Positions 34,592-47,053 of a stretch of 64,000 nucleotides of DNA are shown one piece after another. The notes below the pieces were generated by a model. It was not told where the DNA came from and did no database searches. It was given only the letters and a program-made list of their open reading frames with translations. Position 1 is the first letter of the stretch. Each line of letters starts with the position of its first letter. Origin of the DNA: Cyclospora cayetanensis (lineage: Eukaryota > Apicomplexa > Conoidasida > Eucoccidiorida > Eimeriidae); NCBI RefSeq assembly GCF_002999335.1, contig NW_020312055.1, positions 1-64,000 of the forward strand, in the 5' to 3' direction. Made by a program: the position numbers and the translations under genes.

Positions 34592-37500
34592 ATGCGGGGC
34601 ATTCGTTTACTAGCTACACAGGTGGCGGTGTGGATCGTGGAACCGTGTGCGGATGCATACCTTCCTCCGTCAGCTGCTTCGTCTTGGGCATCGCCTTGGT
34701 TCCATCGTTGCCCTTCGTCTCGTGTGGAAGCTGCAGCGACGTCAACCAGCTGGGCAAATGCATCTGCAGGTGTACAGGATTCGAGGGGGCTTCATGAAGG
34801 ACTGCCTAGTCATTTAGTGGACACCCCGGCGTCTAGAGATCTCCTCCAGTTGGTGGCCACTCTACGGGAAGATGAGGCCTCACGCAGAGAGAGGAAAAAA
34901 AATGGAGACATGTTTCACGACTTAAGGTGCATAGATGGCTTGCTACCCATTCTAAAGCCCAGGGGAATAACTTCAGCAGACGTCTGTCGAGTCGTCCGCC
35001 ATATACTCAAAACTCCGTACCCACGCTTCTCAGAGAGAGCGAGTGCCCACGAGACAGAGCCGCTCCGCCTGCCAGACAAACCTTCCTATGGCGAGTGCCT
35101 TCACGGAACAAATTTTCAAACTCCAGAGCTGCAGCAGAGGCAGAAGCTGCGAGTTGGTCATGGTGGGACGCTCGATCCTCCAGCGTCCGGTAAGGCACCT
35201 GCCTCATATGCCAGCCCTTCCCTACCGCTGCCTGCCTCCGTCCGTCCGCGCGCGTCTCGCGTTATTCAAGGCTGCGCCTGTCAGAATGCTCTCCTCGTTT
35301 TTCCCCCAGCTGCAGTTTTGTTCATCTTACCTCCCCCCGTCACATTGGGGTCGTTCCCCATGTGATATTTGCTTAGCTGTTCAGAAGCATTCTCTCTCGA
35401 TCTCTGTGTCTACCCCCTCCCTCTCTCTCCTGCTTGCTCTGCGCCCTTCTGTGTGCCCTTAGTTGGGCTGGCGCCCCCAAGCTGTGTGTTGTTCCTTTGG
35501 CACTTCCCTCGAAGGCTTTTTGGTGGTCGTTCTGCGTCCTTCATCTACGGAGGAGGGGAGGGCATCTGCGTCTAGTGTAATGCTTTTTCACCAACTATGA
35601 CCGGTGGCACCTACTTCTTCTTGTGGGCTTGAGTGGCTTTTTCTCAGGCGTCTTGGTTTTAGGCGTCGGCAGGGGAACTGCACACCTGAAGGGGCTTCTA
35701 GACGGTAGGCAGAGCGCAACAATAGGAGCAGCACAGGCGAGACCGCATGAGAGGGAGTCGGTAGAAGGGGCGCAGGACGGAGTTCACACCCCTGACAGTG
35801 CCATCTCCATAGAGTGCGGAAATGAAGAGAGAACAAGATATACTAGATGCGGTTTGGGGGACGCACCCAAACGACAAAATCGACAGAGAACGACATAAGG
35901 TCGTTCGTATGTACATTGATGTTTGCGCCTCTGTAGGCCCCAAGGAATACGTAGCACGCGTTCGCCTTGGAATAGAAACAGATACGCTAGATGCTGCGGT
36001 AGGTTTGAGGTCGAGAGACAGACTCTCTCAGAGCCACCCCCTCTACCTTGTGTTTCTCCCGTGTGGCCCTTGTGCATCGCCTCTCTGTTCCTGGCGCCTT
36101 GCCGCGTCATCGACTCCATCTTGGCTTCCTTATCGCTGGCTTTCCTTCTACTGTGCGCGCGCTGCTTTAGCCTTTTCCCCGCTGCTTCAGTTCAGTATAT
36201 TTGTTCTGCGGTCTCGCCTTTTGGAGTGTTGCCGCTCGCTGTCGCCACAGTCCGCTGCGGCGTGGCCGCCTCCAAGGGGCTAGATGGAAACCTCAGAACG
36301 ATGTGCGCTGACTCTTCTTGTTGGTGCCTTAAGGGAAAAAAGGTGCGGGAGGTGCCCTGGGAAACCGTCAGCTTCGAACGACTCGAGCAAGTTATCGGGA
36401 GATTCAACGGTCTGTCGTATCTACAACAACCACCTCTTTTCTCCGGTAGGCTTGCTCGGCCTCTGGCTCGATCGCTGCCTCTCCAGCGGACGGACTCGGT
36501 ATATTTTATCAGCGTGCCTCAATTGTCTGGTGTTTCTACACCCCTTTCCTTCCTCCTTAGAAAGCTGCTTTGTTCTAGCCGTTGTTGGTGGCTCCAGCTA
36601 ATTTATTTTGGTCGGCCACTGCAAACCCAGTAGCTGCAGCATCATTGAGGATGTACAACTAGGGCCGTGCCTTTCTCAGAGTCTCATCAGGGAGGCAGTC
36701 TTTGTTCGTTTGTTGGCGCCGAACGTGAACGCCTGACCATTCATTACACGTTCGTGGTGAATTGCGGATGTTATAACTCAGCGAAGAGAATACGGGGGCG
36801 TCATTCTTACGAGTTAGCTCGGGAGGGCACTGCTTACACACCTGCGGACAGGCCGCCGGCTTCTCTCGTCTCGATCGACCAAATCAAAATATTGAGACGC
36901 GCAGAAGTACTGGTAAACAGTCCGAAGGGCAGTAGCCACGCCAGAAAAAGGCACCAATGTTTTTGCAAACTCGCTTTGCGTGTACTACTCTCACAGTCCT
37001 TCCCTGATCCAAAACGTTTGAGCTGCATTCAAGGTGGGCATTTGTATCAATCGTCTCGGCTGCATTCGTGCAGTTAGTCGTGCTCGGGTGTTTGTTGTGC
37101 GCCATTTCGAGCTTGTTTCAGCTCCCAGACTTCGAATTCGCCGTCCGCTGCTCGAAGGGCACCTATATCCGCCAGTTGGCGGCTGACATCGCTGCAGAAC
37201 TTGGCACAGTTGGCCATCTGCAAATGCTCGTAAGGCATACCAATTGCTCATACGTGCAGGCCACGCGTATCCTCGGCTCCCTGTGTTATTGTCTGGCTCC
37301 TAGTTGCCTGATCCTAAGGGGTAGAACCCGTGGTCGTCCCCTAACCCCTCTCCGCCCTCAGAATCATATGCAGCCTTTTCTTACCCTCTTTTCCCATATA
37401 TCTCTTGCACCCCTCTCTGGGCGTCTTTTTATGTGCACATCTATGTCGGGGTGATAGCTGCTCTACATCCCCGTCCCGGCCCTTAGCCCTCCCGAGTGAT

Positions 37501-37734
37501 ATGCACGCGTCTGCCAACCATCCGGTGTACCCTCCTCGCCTTCCGAACCCTCCATCAATTTTGGGGACTGAACCCATGTGTCTTTTGCCATAGGTAAGGA
37601 CGCGCCAGGGGTGCTTTGTCCTGGATGACTGCGTACCACTAGAAGGCCTGTCTCTTGACGGCGTCCTTAAGGCCCTGCGTCCACTGACGGACCGTGAAGA
37701 TAGCCACGCGCACACCGGGAAACTGCGCGGCTAA
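34592..37734 (+). CDS. TruB/PUS4-type tRNA pseudouridine-55 synthase
   Basis: Converts U55 of the tRNA T-loop (in some members other RNAs) to pseudouridine. Exons: 34592-35189, 35648-35704, 35937-35998, 36343-36445, 36782-36912, 37122-37229, 37594-37734; phases match, about 399 residues. Motifs: GLLPILKPRGITSADVCRVV (motif I), RVGHGGTLDPPASG with the catalytic Asp (motif II), GVLVLGVGRGT, KEYVARVRLGIETDTLDA, LQQPPLFSAKRIRGRHSYEL (the tyrosine-bearing motif), FEFAVRCSKGTYIRQLAADI (motif III), then LVRTRQGCFVLDDC. The ~110 residues before motif I are not conserved. The in-frame region upstream of 34592 encodes a Leu-rich hydrophobic stretch but begins with TTG, so a signal or organelle leader through an unseen first exon is possible. 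The exon 4 acceptor has a weak pyrimidine tract. Confidence 0.88.
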
Positions 37735-38911
37735 AGGAGGGAATGTACTGAGTCTATAATGCAGATAGGCATATCTGTTTTGTGGGATTTGATCAAGTGG
37801 ATGGGCTTTCCCGGTATTACATGTCTCTTGACTACTGTGTAGGCATTCACCGATGTCCATACAGACATCAAGCGACTAGTGCCTGAGAATTTTTTACTTG
37901 CTTGCTTTCTACAGTATAGAAAAGCAGGTGTGCAAGTATACCTGTACCCCTACCGGTACACTAGTCTGTATACAGCTACAAATGGATGTTATGCGAACGG
38001 GATGTAGAGTAGGCACATGAACGGATCTGTCTCCATGCGTACAACTCGCGCCCACCTACAAAACCCACTGCGAAGTTAAGATGCAACTTGTGAAGGCGGA
38101 TGTCCCAGGAATACGCGAAATTGGGAGGGGAAGCAAAACTGGCAGCCATAGCCCCTCCCTCGAACCGCCAAGCGAACAAGAGCCCAAAGCAACACAAGTA
38201 AAGATCGTGGCAAGAACGCGCATCCTCATCAGACAGGAAAAAAGAACAGCCGAAACGAGAGACGAGCAGGAATGAGGCGCGGGCAAAATAAGGGAAGCAG
38301 ACAACGATACTGCACAACACGCATATCCGTGTGCCTCGCTACGTCTCTCTTCTCAGTTTCTTCTTGTCTGCTACAGGGGCCGAGAAACACCCTGCCTGTC
38401 TCGTGTCTCGTTCCCCCTCGCTGTTCTTTGGTCCGCTGCTGGCTGCTTACCTTCAAAGAAGAAAAAAGGTGCACAACTGTGCCCCGGTGCAGTCCCCGAC
38501 AACGCCCAGGAAGAGGGAAGGGAAAGCAAGGCGAATCGACCGCTTATCAAAGATTAGAAGAAAGTACTCTTGATGTAAATCCGCCTTTCCCACTGCCTTC
38601 CTGACTCGCCGCTTCCCACCGTTTCCGATTTTCCGTTGCACTCTCCCTCAGAATAATTGCGTGCTGAAACTGTTACAGCGTTGGCAACAGTGCTGTCCGT
38701 CTCTTCGATCTCTGCTATCGCACTCCCACACCGCCCATAAAGCGACAAACACGCCCAGGCCCCTGCTGATTTACATCATCCCCATGGAGTTGCTTTACTT
38801 TGGAACACCTGTCGACGCTCCCCTTTTGAAAACACCCTGCGTAGCTCGGGCTTGGTTTCAGGCTACACATCTGAATCTTTCGGCGGCAACTCAGTTCTCC
38901 ATGCTTTTACT
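37735..38911. other. convergent intergenic region, TruB / PPEF
   Basis: 1.18 kb between two stop codons. It holds C/T-rich tracts on the plus strand (38330-38440, 38580-38650), and nothing in it resembles a gene. Expected to contain both 3' UTRs. Confidence 0.5.
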
Positions 38912-41900
38912 CTACCTTCCGACATGGCTACTAAACGTGAACCGCCTGTTCCCTTCGTCAACTTCCATTGAATGCTTGCTGCTTTTCGCAGTGCTACTAG
39001 CTGTTGCTGCGGGTTTCTGAGGATCGGCGATGCCGCTGCTGCCACCTTTTCCATCATTAACCTTCAAGCCTGCTTGCTTCGCAGAAAAGTTATCTCCATT
39101 AGGAGCAGTGGCAGGAGGAGCAGACGATGTGGATGCAGGAGCGGCTTCTGTTGCATCCGGAAGGCACGGCAGGCCACTAGGACCGGTGCAGTAACTGTCA
39201 ACCGGAATAAACGAATCCAGGAATTCTTCGTATTCTACCATTCCTTCGCTGTCTAGATCCATGAAATTAACGAGTAAATCGATCTGCTCCTCGGTCAGGG
39301 GTGCCCTAAGTGGCAAACAGGAAACAACACAAGAGAGGAGGACGCTACAGCCTTGCGCTAAAGTTGGCGCACGTTAGATCAATCCAAAACTAGAGGTTAG
39401 CACACAGAGTGACCCAATTAGCTTTTACACCAGAAATCTAGCCTCTGCCTCTTCCCTAGCCTCTGCCTCTTCCTTTCAACCGCAGCAGGCAGCATCGGTC
39501 CCGTTGCTCCTCGGTCCATCACTCCCGTCTCATCTATGACTTTCTGTTGTGCGCAATTCCTCTAACAATCTCGTCGTTTCTGCTCTACCCCCGTTCTGCC
39601 CGAAATTCCTTGCGCGTCTCATTTGTAGCCCCTTGTCATCCCACTGACGCCATGACCCTTCTCACTGTCCCAATAACCCGTGCACTTCACAAATATCTCT
39701 CTAATCATTTTCCTTCTCTTCGCTCCCTCAAATATGCTCTGGATTTGCTAACGCACTCTGTTCTAGCCAAAACAGTATTGAGCGTCACGAGGGCGGAGCG
39801 GAAGTCTTCAGAGTCCACCTTTCCAGTCAAGTCTGGATCAAACTGATGGAGAGCTCTCCGGATGCTGTTGGAGTGCTGGAAAAGGGTCGTGCAGATCTGA
39901 CCCCACAGCTGCAGCGCAGCAAATGCCACACAAACAAACAACAGAACAGGAAATCACCGACGAACGCAAAAAGAAAAAAATTGGAAAATCAAATTCGATC
40001 ACCAAAGCGTATATCACTTGCTCCCTTGCACGCATATTCACTCCCTTTCCTTCTCAGTAAGGGGCAGAGTATACACAATAAATAAAAAAAACAAACAAGC
40101 AACCTATGACGTTAAATTTAAATAACCAACACACAGATCAGATAGCTCCCTTTCTTCGCCGCTCTGCCTTGCGTACCTCTTCAGCAAGGTTGTTCTTTGA
40201 GCTGCTGTCGACGACGTGGAATGCCTGAAGGAACTCCAGATAGTTGATGCGCTTGGAACCCGTTAGGTCGATCGCCTCAACCACCTACAGGAGAAAAGGA
40301 GAAGGAATCACATACGTGCATCGAACAGTATAACATACGTGGGCAGTGCCGCTAGAAAAGCAGGAAAGAAAACAAAATCGTCCTAGGACATGCCAAAACA
40401 TATTTAAGAATGCAAGGGTACTCAAAAGGCAAACAACGCACTCTGTAAAGGTGCGCATCGGTGAGGGCAAAGCCAAGCTCCTCTTCGTCTATATTCAGGC
40501 GCTTGATACCAGATATAAAATCATCGTATGACAAATAACCTGAGAGAAAAAAGTGACGCAAGCACGCACATGCAGGAAGATAAAAGAAAAATCTGACAGC
40601 AGCTACACTTAATAAAAAGGAAAAACGAAGCTGAGGGGCAAACACATCGAAGATACCACGGACATAGTGCAAATCACAGACGAAGAGAATCACACGGAGA
40701 TAAATGCAGAGGAACACAGATACTTCACTTCCATCAGCAGAATCTGGAGATGGGAAAGCCATGAGACTCAGCAGCAAGCGAGAACAGAATATGAACAAAA
40801 GAATGCACACTCCGCATTTGGGCACACCAGACCAATGTAGACTTTTTCAGAAAACTTGGAGGTGCTAAGCATATGAAGAAGAGCATCCTATGAGCACCAG
40901 TTGTGCATTCGACGCTTAGGATTTTGAGATTAAATGGCACAATACCATACCACGTTTACGTCCTTGCAACAGCATTACTCCCAGAGAACTAGAAAAGGGT
41001 TGGTACGACGGAATGTAGCCCATGTACATTAAAGAGCACAACCAAGAAACGTCGCATATGTCGATGCCCCTCACCGTCGCCTCCCTCATTGTAATCTTTA
41101 AACTTTTGGAAGAGTGCAACCGCCCTGTCTGCCGAGCTTCTTCTTCTGCTGCCTCCTTCGCCCATGAAGCCTCCTTCCTGTAACTGTTGCTGCTCATAGT
41201 GACGAGACGCAGCCTCTGCTTTGTCGGCTAAAATTGCCTTCCCAATGCAGTGCAGCGCTCGGCTCAACCAGGGAGTCTTCGCCTGAGGGCTGCGGGAAGG
41301 AAGGCACAGAGAACAAAGAGAACTCGAACAAAGCATTATAGATCAGCTGGTGGCTTTACGTGCACGTGTATTCATGTGCTTGGTTGTGCTGTAAGGCTCC
41401 GCTACTTTATCTGTGAGACTGCTTCGCTGTTTTTCTCTGCGGATGCCTCCGCCCATCTCCCCGCCTTTGGCTGCTGTTCTCTGTCTCTGTATCTTTCTCC
41501 TTCATACTTACTCCTCCTTAATTGAGTTTGAGTACACAACTTTGAATCTGCCCAGGAATTCCGCAACGTCGATGCTGCCTGCTGCAGCGTTAAACGCTGG
41601 ACTCGCAGTGATCAGGCGCATAAGGATACGCACCTGGGGTTCACTGAGACCTGCGACATACAGAAGCAGAACAAATTTCCAGAGAAATGCCGTGCATCGA
41701 GGAACAAGCGAGACACGGCAAGGGCAGCAGTCGAGGACAAAGAGTTGAGTGGGAGAACTGAAGCAGGCACAGGGCATCAAGGCACGGCAAAATTGTGCAT
41801 ACATTACGGGAAGATCAGAAAAAAAAGACAAAGAAGCACAAAGCAGACAGTACACAGCAAAAGGCACCTGTTGCGCCGACATGACGGCACTGTGATGGTT

Positions 41901-44900
41901 GCTTGTGCAGCTGCTTCTGCTGCAGCCCCTACACCCTTTCGGTTGGGAAAGAGTCTGCTTTTGCTGCTGCCCACTGTGGATCCACGAAAACGGCTACTTG
42001 AGCTTACGTTATCTTTGCTTCCCCGTTAAACATTCTATCTAGCCTGCGTAGGCAGAGATGGTCTTTCGTGTGCTCCTTCTTACCAATATCTAGTTCAGAC
42101 AGGAGCTCGTTGAATTCTCTGACCGACACCGTTCCGTCACAATTTCTGTCAAATAGCATCAGTGTTTCCTTTAAACTCAAATCCGCGCTCATGATGGACT
42201 CGAACACCTGAGCACCACATAGAGACCCTCATTCGTATCTTAATAAGTGGTGCATGATGCACAACACCTAGATGAACTCAGCAAAGGCCTCATCCCTGTT
42301 TCTTCATCCTTCACAACGCGAACCGCAAATCCAATGAAGAGTCGCACAGCAGCAACCATAAAACAACCCCACAATGATCACTCTTCCTGACGCACCCTTG
42401 CAACGCATTCCTGTCTCCAATTAAGGTGCTTGCAAATTGGTGGCCTAAAATCAACTTTGTATCGATACAGGAAGTCATTGTAATGAACGAATCCATCCTT
42501 GCTGACCGCCTTCAGACACTTCATGATATTCACCCACGGCAATTCCTGTCCCAGTACTATTGAACATGCTTCTCTGCAGAAGGGAAAGCGCAAGGTTTCA
42601 AATAGCAAGCACGTGTCCATTCTCAAACAATCGTCCGAGTGCGCCAGCGTTTGCCAATGAACAAACATCCAACTAAATACTATCAAGCCCAGCAAGCACA
42701 TTAATACAGTGGCATGCAGCATGGATATCTACACGGGTCCCGAGATATGCGCTTGTATTTGTACTAAAAGGCATATCTATACAATGCTGGGTGCAGGCTG
42801 AACATTCTTGCGCCTGTTTAGCAGCATATATACACTTCATTATGTACCAAGCAGCTAGTCACGAGCGAAGTGCCAAACAATGCCATACGCATGCACATGC
42901 ATTCTGCTTTTCCTCTGCATGTTCTTCAATCTTGAATAAATCGGTTCACCTACCGCCACTGCGCGGGTGTGATTTTCCCCGATCCTTCAGCGTCCATATT
43001 AAAATAACACCACCAGAGGTCTTGTTTCTTCTCGCATACCATCTTGCACATTTTCTGGACGATTTCTTGGCTCATCCTTGCCGCGGCTGACCGTCTGTTT
43101 GCCCGTTTCGCCTGAGTCTCTAGTTCCTTTATCTTCTTCTGCAACAGCACCTTCTGTGTCGCCGCGCAAGTCTCACGGTGCAGCTGCTGTATTTCCTGCA
43201 GGGTAGGCGCCATGTACTCTTGGATCTCAAATGATAGGTTGGCCTCAAAGATAATCACGCCCCCATAATTACCCGTAGTCCCACAGTAATTGGAAGCGGA
43301 GAAAAGCGTCACACAGCGCCCATCGTGCACTGGCTCGAACCCTCGAAGGTTCGTCGGCACCTGAACGGATGCCCAAACAAAAGCAACAAGGAGCACATTA
43401 GGAGACGAATTCTAGACATGCTCAGCATGTAAGCTTCCCCCTGGGAAGCAGAGCAATACAAGACGGAAATACATACGCATGGCACATTTGCCGATGACCA
43501 GGGATTGAGACCCTCAACGTCGGCCCTTCTAACGGACATAAAGGCCTGATACAAGAATAACACGACGGAACAAGGATTTTTGGCTGTCGTTGCTCAACCG
43601 CAAAGGCTGCGCAGGAAGCAGCAACTGGCAATCACACAGATCTGCATCGCGCGCAACCCGCCCTATACCCGTTCGGCGGCGCTACACAGTTTCTGGAATT
43701 TGCACTTATTTCTGTGAGAGATGAGGAGAGGTGTACGATCCATGCTTCCTTTCACCTGGTGGGATCTGATGCAGACTTCGAGGTTGTTTTTCGTGAGGAA
43801 AGCGTCGGTCACGTCGGGGCCAAATGCAATACAGTCTGCACCCCTGGTGCTCCATCCCCTACCTCGGTCTGGCTGTGGATCAGACCAAAGGAGATCGAAC
43901 ATCAGGGTGTCCTCGAAGGTGTGGGGAGATGCCGGACAGGGTCGCTGCCTGTGCAGCTGATCGATGTGGTGCAGTGTGATGTTGTCCTTTCGGCAGAGAC
44001 CTCCGTGCACAATAAACACGCGCTTCTCAAGCACCACGCAGAGGGGTAGCAGGTGAAAAATATCCTGGAACTTCTGATATAGCAGCCCGCCGTACTTCTG
44101 CCGCACCTCCTGAGCGAATCCGTATACCTCATTCATATCTGCGCTCTCGTGATTCCCTCTGTTGATAATCACGGAAGAATGGCATTGCAGCTTGAAGGCA
44201 AACAAAAGCAGAAATATTTCAACTGAACTGCGGCCTCGATCAGCTATATCTCCATTAAACAGATACCTGAGCGCGCACCGCAAAACGAAACCACCGGCTC
44301 GTCCGTCGTCTCGATCCACATACAACGCCCCTGAAGGATACACTATAATAAGCGTATACATGCGTGGCTACAATTTCCGGCCACCGCTCCGCCTTGCGCA
44401 AGGCTAAACCCTCTGACTCTGAGAGGGCGAATGGCAATTTTTGCAGAAGATGGTACAACTCATCGCCAGCCTATGTCTAGGGGGACATACACGTTCGTCG
44501 CAGAGGGAGGCCCAAACTTGTACAGAATCCAAAGGACGTCGTTCAGCTGTCCATGCGTGTCGCCAACGAGCTGCAACACATCCCAGGGCAGCGAGAGGCA
44601 GGAATTGACAAAGCCGCGTAAGAAGGCCACGGAACAAAAAAAGTGCACGCCTTGCACACCGTGATGCTACAACAGCAGCGCGATAAAGGAGCGAAAGGGG
44701 TTAGAAGTCAAGGAAAGGGCAAAGAGAGCAACCTAGTGAAGATTGGTCCAAAGCACGCATTCCCAACAACACCTCCAGAAACACTGGCAATAGTCCACGT
44801 TGAAGACAAATGTGATTTTCGTCTCTTATTCTCACCACAAGACGGGCACCGGGCTTCTTCGGGATCTCGACTTCCGCAACTGCACCCTTCATCGTCTGTT

Positions 44901-46136
44901 TGTAATGTTCCTCCACCGCCATCACCAGCTCCAGCGCATACTTGCGAGGCAGAGGGACCTACGGCGAGCGCAAAAGCGAAGGCAAATGCCGCGGACAGCT
45001 TGATTATCAGTGTACGTGGGAGGTGAGAATCAACACTCCAACATGCTCCAATCAGACACTCTGTTGAGATGAGACAACTGCCGGCAGCAGTTCCTGAAAA
45101 CACAGTGCACTGCAAGCGCTGTCTGCCTCGAGGTAAGTAGTTCGTAGATCTGTGCCTTCTCTAAACTCAACGCACATCCGAGTGCTCGCGGAAATGGTCG
45201 ATCAGGTCCAAAGCAAACTCCCTAGTGATGGGCCACTTGAGGTGGGGTCCCGTGTAGCCGGGTGGAAGACCCTCTTCAGCAATAGTAGAAGCGTCGATGC
45301 TCTGACGCTGCTGCGAACGCTGCAGGAAACGCAGTGAAAGGGCGCGAGTTGTGGACGGCTGAGGTTGTGGGGTGCGGCTAGAGGGGCCATAGCCGTGCAA
45401 TCCACGATGCAGGGAAAGACAACCGCACAAAAAGAGGAACCCCCGCGCCGCGCAGCTCGCAACGACTGGCAAAAAGGCCGTGGCAGCACAGCCACACCGG
45501 CGCATGGTGGGGAAGAGGCACAAGACACGCTGAGGAGCAGTGAAAGACGGATGGTTTTAAAAGGATGTGCACTGTAGCCCAGGTACAGACTCAGGAAGCA
45601 TCTCTCGAGCATTTTCTCGCCTTTGCTACGTTTACTGGTTGTTCCTAAGGTCCCAGTAGGGGCTCAGATCAGAATATGCAGTGCCTAGCCCGCGGTAGTG
45701 AGGCACTCAGGAAGCAGACAAGCAGTCTTTCAGGCATCGGTTGGTCTGATTCATGTACGTTCAACGGTTGCTTCTAGAAGCACAAACTAACTCTCGTCGA
45801 TGAGCGTCGTCTAGCCAAACGGCCACCTGGAGCAGCGCTTCCTGGAGCCCCCGGAACTTGAAGGCTGCTGCCCGAGTGCGGCCTCTCCGTGGGTACATCA
45901 CCAACTTCAAAGACATCTGCTTCGTGAATCTGCTTTTTAATCGTGTTGAGAGTTGGGGTGCCAACATCTCTGGTAGGCGGAAGACATGCAGCGCAAGACC
46001 GATTGCAGGACATAGTGCAGCAGAAGATTGATCAACTGCGCCCATACACATACCCCTATGAGAGCAAGCGATATGCATTAGCCAGCAACATGCACCTGAG
46101 TTGAGGTTCAGGTGAACTGCACGCAGAAAGGACCCT

Positions 46137-46187
<51 letters not shown>

Positions 46188-47053
46188 ATACAGCGGAGTG
46201 AGGAAGCACAAGACGATGTGATCCACCCCGCGATTACACGCAGGCCCAGTCCAGCTAGACATAAACCATGGTTTGTGGGACTTGCCTGTTGTTGACAAGG
46301 GCGTCCTTCTCCTCAAAATGGTCAAGTTCATTCCAAAATCGAAAAGCCGCCAGCTCTTGGAATGTCTCAGCCGCTCGGTAACGGCGGTAGCAGGCCTGGA
46401 TGCGAATGGCAGCGCAGGTTTCCGCTGAGCAGCCGAACACACACATGCAAAATGCACGACTATCGTCCCTCAGATTTTCTTGCTGAAACCGTCAATGCTT
46501 TAAGCGCGTGTATGTACAGTAACACTGTTGGGGCCTTTCAGCTTCTTCCAGGGGTTGTATAAAGGCCCTAGTGTGCTAAGACATTAGGGATAGGGCTGAT
46601 GCGAAGGTGTGCATATACTTTGGCCACCATACGGGCACACAGTGGTGAGATGGCCACGGTCGCCACAGAGTCTTTCACGCAGAGAATCTGCAGAAGATTG
46701 AGGAGGGTAAAGGCTACGAAATGGCACTCTATTTGCTGTATGTAAGGGGCATGGAGAGAGGGTTGTGCCCGAGGCACCGCGGAAGAAAAGTATCGCGCCT
46801 TACGGCTGTATGACTTCACGGAAAATTCGCGCACAAAGCGCCCCATTCTCGGAGCGCACTGGAAGTATCTATGTCCATGGTAAGTGCCGTCACAGTCCCC
46901 TGCGCCTTTCTTGTGAAACTCGACGCCAACAACTGGACCTGTGAGTCGTCCCGAGCCGCGAGCGGCAGTCCTGCAGGTGGGGAATGAGCCGACATACTTC
47001 ACCGTTGCTGGGTAGCCGTAAACGGCTACCTTGTCTCCCACCTTCAGAGTCAT
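38912..47053 (-). CDS. PPEF: CAP-Gly + IQ + PPEF-type Ser/Thr phosphatase + multiple EF-hands
   Basis: Calcium-regulated PPP phosphatase of the PPEF (retinal degeneration C) group, with an added N-terminal microtubule-type domain. Exons in order: 47053-46804 (ATG; CAP-Gly, [36 protein letters not shown]), 46424-46286 (IQ motif [18 protein letters not shown]), 45969 to uncertain, about 45335-45176 ([19 protein letters not shown]), 44958-44836, 44570-44491 ([10 protein letters not shown]), 44266-43756 ([32 protein letters not shown]), 43360-42954 ([10 protein letters not shown], then coiled-coil), 42573-42396, 42207-42008 ([12 protein letters not shown]), 41643-41512, 41289-41075, 40539-40442, 40284-40177, about 39905-39750 ([12 protein letters not shown]) and 39307-38912 ([12 protein letters not shown]). 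Metal and catalytic motifs are intact; GDFVDRG reads GDIADRG. At least five EF-hand loops, some degenerate. Intron 2 starts GCAAGT. The exon 3 end is unresolved. Confidence 0.85.
46140..46186. repeat. (GA)n microsatellite in a PPEF intron
   Basis: About 46 bases of uninterrupted GA between the IQ exon and the next exon. On the coding strand it reads (CT)n and adds to a pyrimidine tract upstream of the acceptor at 45970. Confidence 0.95.
46804..47053 (-). other. CAP-Gly domain exon of the PPEF gene
   Basis: The domain binds EEY/F tails of tubulin and +TIP proteins. It has the usual order [36 protein letters not shown] and GRFVREFSV, with a Cys/Arg-rich loop inserted after KYVG. The tubulin-tail motif GKNDG reads GDCDG, so ligand choice may differ. 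The donor CAGCC|GTAAGG (46803) and the acceptor before 46424 join in phase to the IQ exon, giving [15 protein letters not shown]. Confidence 0.8.
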
